A stretch of 64,000 bases of DNA from Acidovorax sp. NCPPB 3576 (GTDB lineage Bacteria; Pseudomonadota; Gammaproteobacteria; Burkholderiales; Burkholderiaceae_C), in contig NZ_CP097267.1 in the NCBI RefSeq assembly GCF_028473605.1, positions 268,501-332,500 on the forward strand, given 5' to 3'. Of this stretch, positions 1 to 6,472 are shown piece after piece. Positions within the stretch are counted from its first letter, which is position 1; every line of letters begins with the position of its first letter. A program made the position numbers and the translations under genes. The notes beneath the pieces are model-generated. The model was not told where the DNA came from and did no database searches. It saw only the letters and a list, made by a program, of their open reading frames with translations.

Positions 1-1293
1 GCCGAACTCGCGCACGCCGTAGTTGATGTGGCGCCCGCCGACGCGCACCGTCTCGGCGCCCACGTTCACTTCCACCTGCATCACGTCGCCGTGTTCGTCG
101 AAGCGCAGGGCCGGCGTGCTCTTGGTGTTGGTGAGGTTGGAGCCGGTCAGGTCGGCGCTGCCGCCCAGCAGCTCGGGCAGTTGCGCGGTGAAGGCTTCCA
201 GGGCCAGCTGGCTGGCCTTGCGGCTGGCCACGGTCTCGCCCTTGGTGTGCATGCCGACCACGGTGTCCACGGCGGTCTGCGCGAAGTGCTTGGGCAGGTC
301 GCCGGCCATGCGGCGGGTGAACTCGGCGGCCAGTTCGGGGAAGGCGGCGGCATAGGCGTCGAAGCGCTGCTGCCATTCGGCTTCGGCCTGGGCGCCGGTG
401 TCCTTGGCGCTCCAGTCGGCATAGACCTCGGCCGGGATCTCGAAGGGCGCGTGGCTCCAGCCGATGGCGTTGCGCGTGAGCGTGATCTCGTCGGCGCCCA
501 GGGGCTCGCCGTGGGCCTTGGAGGTGTTCGCGCGGTTGGGCGAGCCCTTGCCGATGGCGGTCTTGCAGACGATGAACGTGGGCTGGTCGGTGGAGGTCTT
601 GGCGCTTTGCACCGCGGCCGCCACGGCTTCGACGTCATGGCCGTCCACGGGGCCGATGACGTTCCAGCCGCAGGCGCGCAGGCGGGCAGGGGTGTCGTCC
701 ACGAACCAGGGGGCGACCTGGCCGTCGATGCTGATGCCATTGTCGTCGTACAGCGCGATGAGCTTGTTGAGCTTCCAGGCGCCGGCCAGCGACAGCGCTT
801 CCTGGCTGATGCCTTCCATCAGGCAGCCATCGCCCAGGAAGACGTAGGTGTGGTGGTCCACCACGGCATGGCCGTCGCGGTTGAATTCCTTGGCGAGCAG
901 CTTCTCGGCCAGCGCGAAGCCCACGGCATTGGTGATGCCCTGGCCCAGGGGGCCGGTGGTGGTCTCGACGCCGGGCGTGATGCCGTATTCGGGGTGGCCG
1001 GCCGTCTTGCTGTGCAGCTGGCGGAAGTTCTTCAGCTCCTGGATGGGCAATTCGTAGCCCGTGAGGTGCAGCAGCGCGTACAGCAGCATGGAGCCGTGGC
1101 CGTTGGACAGCACGAAGCGGTCGCGGTCCAGCCAGTGCGGGTTGGCCGGGTTGTGCCGCAGATGGCGGCCCCACAGCGCGACGGCCATGTCGGCCATGCC
1201 CATGGGGGCGCCGGGGTGGCCGGAATTGGCCTGTTGAACTGCGTCCATTGCGAGTGCGCGGATCGCATTCGCCATTTGTTGAGAATTGGCCAT
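1..1293 (-). CDS. tkt: Transketolase, N-terminal 431 residues (runs off the left edge)
   Basis: Transketolase moves two-carbon ketol units between sugar phosphates in the pentose phosphate pathway (or Calvin cycle) with thiamine diphosphate and a divalent metal. Translation from the ATG at 1293 begins [14 protein letters not shown] and shows family hallmarks: [12 protein letters not shown], the [16 protein letters not shown] segment, [12 protein letters not shown], and the diphosphate/metal motif [18 protein letters not shown] followed by [10 protein letters not shown]. The frame is open to base 1, so about two thirds of the usual 660-690 residues are visible. A TAAAAT hexamer on the minus strand at 1340-1335 is a possible -10 element. 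It is divergent from speD. Identity is certain; only the C-terminal domain is missing from view. Confidence 0.97.
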   Translation of the reverse strand, partial: MANSQQMANAIRALAMDAVQQANSGHPGAPMGMADMAVALWGRHLRHNPANPHWLDRDRFVLSNGHGSMLLYALLHLTGYELPIQELKNFRQLHSKTAGHPEYGITPGVETTTGPLGQGITNAVGFALAEKLLAKEFNRDGHAVVDHHTYVFLGDGCLMEGISQEALSLAGAWKLNKLIALYDDNGISIDGQVAPWFVDDTPARLRACGWNVIGPVDGHDVEAVAAAVQSAKTSTDQPTFIVCKTAIGKGSPNRANTSKAHGEPLGADEITLTRNAIGWSHAPFEIPAEVYADWSAKDTGAQAEAEWQQRFDAYAAAFPELAAEFTRRMAGDLPKHFAQTAVDTVVGMHTKGETVASRKASQLALEAFTAQLPELLGGSADLTGSNLTNTKSTPALRFDEHGDVMQVEVNVGAETVRVGGRHINYGVREFG

Positions 1294-1377
1294 CAGGGGC
1301 GGCTCCGGAAGGGGCTGTGGGGGGAAAACCCGGCATTTTACCGGGGCGGCTCCCGGGGCTCCGTCCCCGGGGCCCGA

Positions 1378-1391
1378 TGCACTACAGTGCA
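1378..1391. promoter_or_regulatory. Inverted repeat TGCACT-AC-AGTGCA just before the speD start
   Basis: The six-base arms TGCACT (1378-1383) and AGTGCA (1386-1391) are separated by two bases, and the right arm ends five bases before the speD ATG, where a Shine-Dalgarno sequence would normally lie. No purine-rich ribosome site is visible. A two-base gap is too short for an RNA loop, so a protein operator is more likely than a hairpin. A second hairpin (CCCGGGG 1352-1358 / CCCCGGG 1365-1371) sits just upstream. The regulator is unknown. Confidence 0.35.
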
Positions 1392-1396
1392 GCCCC

Positions 1397-1789
1397 ATGC
1401 AAGGCCTGCACCTCACCGCCGATCTTCACGGATGCCGCTGCGCGCCGCACTGGCTGACCGACGCTGCCGCGCTGGGCCACGCCTGTGCCGGCGCCGTGCA
1501 GGCGGCCGGGCTGCAGGCCGTGGGCCAGTTGTTCCACGCCTTCCCCGCCACCGCGCAGGGGCCGGGCGGCGTGACGGCCACGCTGCTGCTGGCCGAGTCG
1601 CACCTGTGCGTGCACACCTGGCCCGAACTGGGCGCGGTCACGCTCGATGTGTACGTGTGCAATGTCGGCGCGGACCATTCGGCGAAGGCCGAATCGCTGA
1701 TGGCTGCGCTGCTGGCGTTGTTCGCGCCAGAGCGGGCGCAGCGGCATGCGCTGCAGCGCGGCGCCGTGGCGCAAGGCGTTGCGGCATGA
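1397..1789 (+). CDS. speD: S-adenosylmethionine decarboxylase proenzyme (SpeD/SpeH class)
   Basis: A pyruvoyl enzyme that decarboxylates S-adenosylmethionine to provide aminopropyl groups for spermidine synthesis. The 130-residue product has the size of the short prokaryotic class. The processing motif [12 protein letters not shown] places the serine that becomes the pyruvoyl group at residue 68 (cleavage after Glu67). His73 and Cys88 sit at the same spacing as the catalytic His and Cys of the Thermotoga enzyme, so it should self-process and be active. The ATG at 1397 is chosen because it gives the usual N-terminus ([13 protein letters not shown]). Its stop overlaps the murU start (ATGA at 1786-1789), implying coupled translation. 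MtnN, which removes the methylthioadenosine by-product of polyamine synthesis, is encoded at 20365. Confidence 0.93.
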   Translation: MQGLHLTADLHGCRCAPHWLTDAAALGHACAGAVQAAGLQAVGQLFHAFPATAQGPGGVTATLLLAESHLCVHTWPELGAVTLDVYVCNVGADHSAKAESLMAALLALFAPERAQRHALQRGAVAQGVAA

Positions 1790-2571
1790 CGCGGCCCGTC
1801 CACTCTCCATCGCCGGCCCAGGTTGCCGCACAGGTGCCCGCCATGGTGCTGGCGGCGGGCCGTGGCGAGCGCATGCGTCCGCTGACCGACACGACCCCGA
1901 AGCCCCTGCTGCCGGTGCAGGGCGTGCCGCTGCTGGAGTGGCACCTGCGTGCGCTGGCGAAGGCCGGCGTTCCACGGGCCGTCATCAACACGGCTTGGCT
2001 GGGCGAGCAGATTGGCGAACGGTTTGGAAGCCAATTTGCCCTCCAGCGCAATGAATACGCCGGCGGTGTGCTATCAATTTCATACTCCCATGAAGGGGCG
2101 GATTTCGGCCATGCGCTGGAAACCGCAGGCGGTATCGCGCGGGCGCTGCCGCAGTTGGGGCCGGTGTTCTGGCTGGCGGCGGGCGATGTGTTCGCGCCCG
2201 ACTTCGTTTTCGACGCCGATGCCGCACAGCGCTTTGCCGCCAGCACCGCGCTGGCCCACCTGTGGCTGGTGCCCAACCCGGCGCACAACCCGCGCGGGGA
2301 CTTCGGCCTGTCGGATGCCGGCCTGGCGCTGAACCTGCCTGCGGACAGCGCCGCGCCGCGCTACACCTACAGCACCTTGGCGCTGCTGCGGGCGGAGCTG
2401 TTCGAGCCGCTCTGGTGCGATGTACCTGCCGGAAACCCATCGGGAATGAGCGCCGCGCTGGTGTCGCTGCTGCGCCGGGCGATGGACGCGGGCCGCGTCA
2501 CCGCATCGCTCTACACCGGCCGCTGGACCGACGTGGGCACGCCCGAGCGGCTGGCGCAGCTCAATCGCTGA
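1786..2571 (+). CDS. murU: N-acetylmuramate alpha-1-phosphate uridylyltransferase MurU-like nucleotidyltransferase
   Basis: Sugar-phosphate nucleotidyltransferase. MurU makes UDP-MurNAc from MurNAc-1-phosphate in the peptidoglycan recycling route that bypasses fosfomycin-sensitive MurA. The signature MVLAAGRGERMRPLT with TPKPLLPV follows a 17-residue extension. Downstream are the LETAGGI motif, the GDV metal site (AAGDVFAPDF) and a C-terminal GRWTDVGTPERL. The product is 261 residues, slightly longer than Pseudomonas MurU. The extra length falls at residues 86-101, encoded by bases 2041-2089 that resemble the dispersed repeat seen elsewhere in the window (see findings). It overlaps speD by 4 bases. 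The family is certain; MurU rather than another glucose-1-phosphate-type transferase is inferred from the overall motif pattern. Confidence 0.85.
   Translation: MTRPVHSPSPAQVAAQVPAMVLAAGRGERMRPLTDTTPKPLLPVQGVPLLEWHLRALAKAGVPRAVINTAWLGEQIGERFGSQFALQRNEYAGGVLSISYSHEGADFGHALETAGGIARALPQLGPVFWLAAGDVFAPDFVFDADAAQRFAASTALAHLWLVPNPAHNPRGDFGLSDAGLALNLPADSAAPRYTYSTLALLRAELFEPLWCDVPAGNPSGMSAALVSLLRRAMDAGRVTASLYTGRWTDVGTPERLAQLNR
2041..2089 (-). repeat. Degenerate copy of the CTAGGGC/CTATCA dispersed repeat inside murU
   Basis: The segment starts CTCCAGCGCAAT and, 16 bases later, has TGCTATCAATTT. The intergenic copy at 55532 has the same CTCCAGCGCAAT and the same 16-base spacing to TGCTATCAAATC, but the middle (ATCCACTAGGGCATGT there) has diverged here. 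It is read in frame as murU residues about 86-101. Confidence 0.55.
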
Positions 2572-2607
2572 GGGGCCACGCCGGCCCCCACCAGGGCTTC
2601 GCCGCGA

Positions 2608-3384
2608 TCACCGGGCCGGCACGGCGCTGCCGTGCGCCGGCTGCACGGCGATCGGTGGCGCCACCTCGCAATTGCGGAACATCCACTGGCTGGGCAGAAA
2701 ACGCGCCTCGGGGCCGTCCGGTGGCGGCTTGCCCACCTCGGCCTGCACGTCGTAGGGAATGTGCGGCACCTGGAACACGGCCATCTGGCCCTTCCTGCAG
2801 GCCAGCGCAGGCACCACCTTGTTGGCCACCCAGGTCTGGCGGGCGCCGTCGTAGCGATACAGCGGGCCGATGCGCTGGTCCTGCGCCAGTTCCACGCGCA
2901 GCGGGTTGATCTGCAACGCGTTGGCCCACACCCCTGCCACCAGCACCGGCTGCGGGAACCGCACGGCCTCCAGCCCGTGCAGCGCCACCGGGCGCGAAGG
3001 CTCGCCCTTGTCGAAGGGGTCTTGCCGGTTGATCAGGCTGCCTGCGGGAATCAGCAACTCGCCGTATTGGAAGTCTTGCGGCAGCGCGAAGCGCTCGCGG
3101 CTGGCGCGGTGCACGGCGCCGTCCTTCCAATCCTGCCTGTCACTATGCGAGAGGTACAGGCGCAGGCCCAGCGACGCGTCGCACAGCAGCGCCACGCCGC
3201 ACAGCGCCAGCAGGGCGCGCCGCGACAGCACCCATTTTTGCGGCACATCGACCCACAGGGCATACGCACCGTAGCCGAGCAACGCCACTGTCAAGACCAA
3301 GCCCAGCAGCGGCAGGAAGGTCGTCAAAATGAACTGCAGCGGGGCAAAACCGGACATGCGCGATCCAGGAGGAGGGGAGGCCAC
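2608..3384 (-). CDS. Uncharacterised membrane-anchored protein with a large extracytoplasmic domain
   Basis: Not recognised. The 258-residue reading (or 249 from an internal ATG at 3357, MSGFAPLQFILTTF) has two N-terminal hydrophobic segments (roughly residues 17-38 and 55-73). About 180 mostly soluble residues follow, with two cysteines (ALACRKGQ and FRNCEVAP) that could form a disulfide if the domain is periplasmic. The tail is rich in Pro and Arg. Neither start has a convincing ribosome site. The gene is convergent with murU and divergent from pepP. Sustained reading without stops and membrane segments at a sensible place support a real gene, but the sequence gives no function. Confidence 0.65.
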   Translation of the reverse strand: MASPPPGSRMSGFAPLQFILTTFLPLLGLVLTVALLGYGAYALWVDVPQKWVLSRRALLALCGVALLCDASLGLRLYLSHSDRQDWKDGAVHRASRERFALPQDFQYGELLIPAGSLINRQDPFDKGEPSRPVALHGLEAVRFPQPVLVAGVWANALQINPLRVELAQDQRIGPLYRYDGARQTWVANKVVPALACRKGQMAVFQVPHIPYDVQAEVGKPPPDGPEARFLPSQWMFRNCEVAPPIAVQPAHGSAVPAR

Positions 3385-3499
3385 ATTCTCAAGCCCCTTG
3401 TTTGCGCGGCTGAGGCAGGGTTAGCCGCCAATGATTCGAAATGTAATTTGCCCCGTGGAATTGCAAATACGCTCCGGCCGATGCCCTGAGAATGCCTGC

Positions 3500-4891
3500 A
3501 TGAGCCCACAGAACTCCCTCTACGCCCAGCGCCGTGCCCGCCTTGCTTCGATGCTCGGCGAAGGCGGCATCGCCATCGTGCCCACCGCCCCGGAGCGCCC
3601 GCGCAACCGCGACAGCGACTTCCTGTACCGGCACGACAGCTATTTCTACTACCTCACCGGCTTCACCGAGCCCGGTGCCTGCCTGGTGATCACCGCGCAG
3701 GGCCACAGCACGCTGTTTTGCCAGCCCAAGGACCTGGAGCGCGAGATCTGGGACGGCTACCGCCTGGGCCCCGAGGCCGCCGTGGGCACGCTGGGCGTGG
3801 ACGCCGCGCATTCGGCTGCCGTGCTGGAATCGCAACTGCCCCGCCTGCTGGAAAACCGCACCCGGGTCTGGTATCCGTTCGCCATCCACGCCGGCCTGGC
3901 CGCGCGCGTTGAGGGCTGGTTGAACCAGGTGCGCGCACGGGTGCGCTACGGCGCGCTGTGCCCCGCGCAGCAGGACGACCTGTGCACCCTGCTCGACGAA
4001 ATGCGGTTGGTCAAGGACGCGCACGAGCAGGACACCATGCGCCGCGCCTCGGCCATCAGCGCCCGGGCCCACATCCGCGCCATGCAGCGCAGCGCGCGCA
4101 TGCTGCGTGCCGGCGAGGACGTGCGGGAATACCACCTCGACGCCGAGCTGCTGCACGCCTTCCGCGAGGCCGGCTCGCAGTGCCCGGCCTACAACTCCAT
4201 CGTCGCCGCTGGCGCCAATGCCTGCGTGCTGCACTACCGCGCCGACGCCGCGCCCGTGCGCGACGGCGAACTGGTGCTGATCGATGCGGGCTGCGAGCTC
4301 GACGGCTATGCCAGCGACATCACGCGCACGTTTCCGGCCAACGGCCGCTTCACCGGGCCGCAGCGCGCGCTGTACGACCTGGTGCTGGCCAGCCAGGACG
4401 CGGCCATCGCGGCGACGAAGGCCGGCGCCCGCTTCAACGATCCGCACGACGCCACGGTGGCGGTGCTGGCGCAGGGCATGCTGGACCTGGGCCTGCTCGA
4501 CAGGAACACCGTGGGTACGGCGCAGGACGTGATCGACAGCCGTGCCTACTTCCAGTTCTACATGCACCGCACCGGCCACTGGCTGGGCATGGATGTGCAC
4601 GACTGCGGCAGCTACGTGGAGCCGTCCGAGATCGGCCAGGTCAGCGAACGCAAGGACCCGCTCTCGGGCGAGACCATCGCCAACCGCCCCAGCCGCATCC
4701 TGCGGCCCGGCATGGTGCTGACGATCGAGCCGGGCCTGTACGTGCGCCCGGCCCCGGGCGTGCCCGAGGCCTTCCATCACCTGGGCATCCGCATCGAGGA
4801 CGACGCCATCGTGACCGACGGCGGCTGCGAGCTGATCACGCGCGGCGTGCCGGTGAAGGCGGATGAGATCGAAGCGCTGATGCGGGATTGA
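3500..4891 (+). CDS. pepP: Xaa-Pro aminopeptidase P
   Basis: Dinuclear metallopeptidase of the M24 'pita-bread' family that releases N-terminal residues preceding proline. An N-terminal AMP-N domain (about residues 1-170, with DSDFLYRHDSYFYYLTGF) is followed by the catalytic domain. The metal ligands are all visible: two Asp in DAGCELDGYASDITRTF, His in RTGHWLGMDVHDCG, Glu in TIEPGLYV and Glu in GIRIEDDAIVT. The length (463 residues from the ATG at 3500) matches the family. The upstream in-frame ATG at 3431 would add 23 residues absent from homologues, so it was not used. It probably acts as a cytoplasmic enzyme in peptide turnover. Confidence 0.95.
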   Translation: MSPQNSLYAQRRARLASMLGEGGIAIVPTAPERPRNRDSDFLYRHDSYFYYLTGFTEPGACLVITAQGHSTLFCQPKDLEREIWDGYRLGPEAAVGTLGVDAAHSAAVLESQLPRLLENRTRVWYPFAIHAGLAARVEGWLNQVRARVRYGALCPAQQDDLCTLLDEMRLVKDAHEQDTMRRASAISARAHIRAMQRSARMLRAGEDVREYHLDAELLHAFREAGSQCPAYNSIVAAGANACVLHYRADAAPVRDGELVLIDAGCELDGYASDITRTFPANGRFTGPQRALYDLVLASQDAAIAATKAGARFNDPHDATVAVLAQGMLDLGLLDRNTVGTAQDVIDSRAYFQFYMHRTGHWLGMDVHDCGSYVEPSEIGQVSERKDPLSGETIANRPSRILRPGMVLTIEPGLYVRPAPGVPEAFHHLGIRIEDDAIVTDGGCELITRGVPVKADEIEALMRD

Positions 4892-4958
4892 CGCGCGCCA
4901 TGGGCCAGGCGCAACCCATGGCCGGGCAAGCCCTCCGCCCGGTAAAGGCCCCGGTTCC

Positions 4959-5207
4959 ATGCGGCTGATGGCCTGCGTGATCGGTGCGTGCGCCATCGCG
5001 TGCATCGGCGCGGCACTGTGGTTGTTGATCGTCACCGCGAAGTATGCCGGGAGCGAGGGCTACGCGCCCCATTCCGCCGCCATGCCCGGCTATGCGGCGG
5101 GTGGCCTGGAAGCCGACGGCGATGGCATTTTCTTTCCCGGCCTGCTGCTTTTGGCCGTCGGCGTGTTCCTCGGAAAGTGGGCCTGGAATCTCTGGCGCCA
5201 GCCGTAG
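4959..5207 (+). CDS. Small two-helix membrane protein, unknown function
   Basis: Not recognised. Eighty-two residues with an N-terminal hydrophobic helix (MACVIGACAIACIGAALWLL), a polar loop rich in Gly, Ala and acidic residues, and a second helix (GIFFPGLLLLAVGVFLGKW) with an aromatic, basic end. An AAAGG run about 12 bases upstream may serve as ribosome site. It lies 67 bases after pepP on the same strand and could be transcribed with it. Coding support rests only on the two clean membrane segments. Confidence 0.5.
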   Translation: MRLMACVIGACAIACIGAALWLLIVTAKYAGSEGYAPHSAAMPGYAAGGLEADGDGIFFPGLLLLAVGVFLGKWAWNLWRQP

Positions 5208-5341
5208 CGCTGCGGGCGGGCCTTTTCAGGCGGCGCACTGCGTGGAAAAAAAAGATGGCGGGTGTCGCCCAGGCCCAGGGCGCGACCCGGCGAAGCCGCG
5301 GGCCAGAAGTTCCCCGCCAGGCCTTCCTGTCAAGTTTCTCT

Positions 5342-5366
5342 TTCGCAAACTGTCAATTCGCTTCGG
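5342..5366 (+). promoter_or_regulatory. Perfect PIP box, TTCGC-N15-TTCGG
   Basis: The sequence shows TTCGC (5342-5346), exactly 15 bases, then TTCGG (5362-5366). This matches the plant-inducible promoter consensus TTCGB-N15-TTCGB bound by AraC-type HrpX/HrpB activators of type III secretion genes in Xanthomonas, Ralstonia and Acidovorax. No YANNNT -10 hexamer occurs at the canonical 30-32 base distance; the nearest is CACACT at 5391-5396, 24 bases downstream. A second TTCGC at 5357-5361 abuts the right half. The match sits 141 bases upstream of a chaperone/effector operon, which makes chance unlikely. Confidence 0.8.
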
Positions 5367-5409
5367 TTGCCGCTGCATGTGCGGGGTTCGCACACTCAAC
5401 CATGCAGTG

Positions 5410-5438
5410 GCCGGCACATTTCAGAGACGAGTGCCGGC
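5410..5438 (+). repeat. Inverted repeat GCCGGCAC-N13-GTGCCGGC in the operon leader
   Basis: Perfect eight-base arms at 5410-5417 and 5431-5438 with a 13-base loop (ATTTCAGAGACGA). It lies 44 bases downstream of the PIP box, within the predicted untranslated leader. It has no T tract and so is not a simple terminator. It could be an operator or a leader hairpin affecting mRNA stability or translation. Confidence 0.4.
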
Positions 5439-5507
5439 TGGTGTAAAGGGCACCAAATCCGCATGTCGCGCGGAAATACATAAGCGATAACGGTTGAAAG
5501 AAAGACG

Positions 5508-5984
5508 ATGAAAAACGCAAAACCGAAGCCACCCGTGCGTGGTCCTGGGCTACCGTCACGGCGCAAAGCCTGTGTCAGGCAGGCCGCTCTGCAATTGGGG
5601 GCCGACGAGGCCACTGCCCGTATTTTTGGAGAAACGGGCGAAGCGAAGGTGGGGCCGTTCACGCTGCGCGTGGCGCCCCTGAGCCATCAGGAGAATGGCC
5701 CATGGGCCGCCATTGCCACGATGGCCCGACCCGAGCATGTTCCGGCGGAAATCTGGACCGACGCGCTGCTGGTCGCCAACGGGCAGTCGATGCTCAGCTC
5801 CGACTGGGGCTATGGCATGGAAGACAACGGCGATGCCGTGCTGGTGCGCCGCCTGGAGACGCAGCAGGAAAACGAGCAGCTTCTTGCCGCGCAGCTCGGC
5901 GGTTTGCTGGCCATGTGCCAAGCCACCCGGGAGGGGGTGCTGGCACTGGGCGCAGCCTCGCCGCGCAAAGGAGGTGTGCAATGA
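5508..5984 (+). CDS. Putative type III secretion chaperone (CesT/Shc-like), first of pair
   Basis: A 158-residue protein with the layout of class I effector chaperones. An N-terminal helix contains LQLGADEATARIFGE, followed by beta strands (VGPFTLRVAPL, WAAIATMARPE), the helix WTDALLVANGQSML, the family-typical step from SDWGYGMEDNGDAVLVRRL, and a final long helix (ENEQLLAAQLGGLLAMCQ). Such chaperones bind the N-terminal region of one effector in the cytoplasm and present it to the secretion ATPase. The start is set by GAAAGAAAG just upstream. It is the first gene after the PIP box and overlaps the next gene by ATGA. The basic 20-residue N-terminal extension is unusual. The fold assignment is pattern recognition, not a database match. 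Confidence 0.65.
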   Translation: MKNAKPKPPVRGPGLPSRRKACVRQAALQLGADEATARIFGETGEAKVGPFTLRVAPLSHQENGPWAAIATMARPEHVPAEIWTDALLVANGQSMLSSDWGYGMEDNGDAVLVRRLETQQENEQLLAAQLGGLLAMCQATREGVLALGAASPRKGGVQ

Positions 5985-6472
5985 GCGCCGTTCTCGCACC
6001 CCGCCCGCAGCCACCCGCCCCTGTGCAGGAGTTCGAAGCGTCATCCCGCGTCCTGGCGCTGGTCAGGGACACGGCCTTGTTCCTGGGCGCATCGCAGGAG
6101 CAGGCAAAGGATGCCTCGCGCACCGGAACCATCGCCCTGGAAAGCCGCACCATTGCCTTGGTGCCCGACGTGGACGAGGAGGCGCTGATCATGGCAGCGC
6201 CCTTGCTCGCAGACTGCCTGGACGATCCGGCCCGGCGCGTGGCCGCGCTGCAGGCATCCACGCAGCTGATGCTCAGCCTTGGAGCCGTTTTTGCCCGCGG
6301 TTTCGCGGGGCCGCAACTGCTGTGCCGGTGTCCACTGGGCAACGCCTCGGCGGAGGTCGTCGCTCGGCACATTCTGCAACTGGCTGCGCTGGCCAATGCC
6401 GTGCAGGCGGGCGTTCCCTGCGCGGCACCCGAAGCCTCCGGCGGCCACAAGGAGCGTACCCATGCTCAATAA
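5981..6472 (+). CDS. Putative second type III secretion chaperone (CesT-like)
   Basis: A 163-residue acidic protein. A Pro-rich N-terminus precedes the helix VLALVRDTALFLGASQEQAKD, alternating strands (ALESRTIALVPDVDEEALIMAAPL), the helix RRVAALQASTQLMLSLG, a strand pair FAGPQLLCRCPLG and a closing helix (ARHILQLAALANAVQAG). This is the helix-strand-helix order of CesT-like effector chaperones. It starts at the ATG overlapping the stop of the preceding gene, behind GGAGGTG, and its last 11 bases overlap the effector start, so all three are translationally coupled. Two different chaperones may form a heterodimer or serve separate binding regions of the effector. Confidence in the exact family is moderate. 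Confidence 0.6.
   Translation: MSAVLAPRPQPPAPVQEFEASSRVLALVRDTALFLGASQEQAKDASRTGTIALESRTIALVPDVDEEALIMAAPLLADCLDDPARRVAALQASTQLMLSLGAVFARGFAGPQLLCRCPLGNASAEVVARHILQLAALANAVQAGVPCAAPEASGGHKERTHAQ

Larger units (their letters stand above)
5208..5507 (+). promoter_or_regulatory. 300-base regulatory region upstream of the type III operon
   Basis: No gene is evident. The stretch is visibly less GC-rich than its surroundings and carries the PIP box at 5342-5366, an inverted repeat at 5410-5438 and a purine-rich GAAAGAAAG ribosome site directly before the ATG at 5508. A long 5' leader of about 100 bases is implied. Confidence 0.6.

Noticed and set aside
28..1785. Long upstream extension of the murU frame to base 28
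   Set aside because: It runs antisense through transketolase and across speD; MurU homologues start near 1786, where the ATG overlaps the speD stop.
5391..5408. Canonical YANNNT -10 element 30-32 bases after the PIP box
   Set aside because: None is present at that spacing; only CACACT at 24 bases, which is reported as such.
6279..6461. Upstream start for the effector gene
   Set aside because: Lies inside the second chaperone gene; ATG 6462 has a GGAG site and the typical disordered N-terminus.
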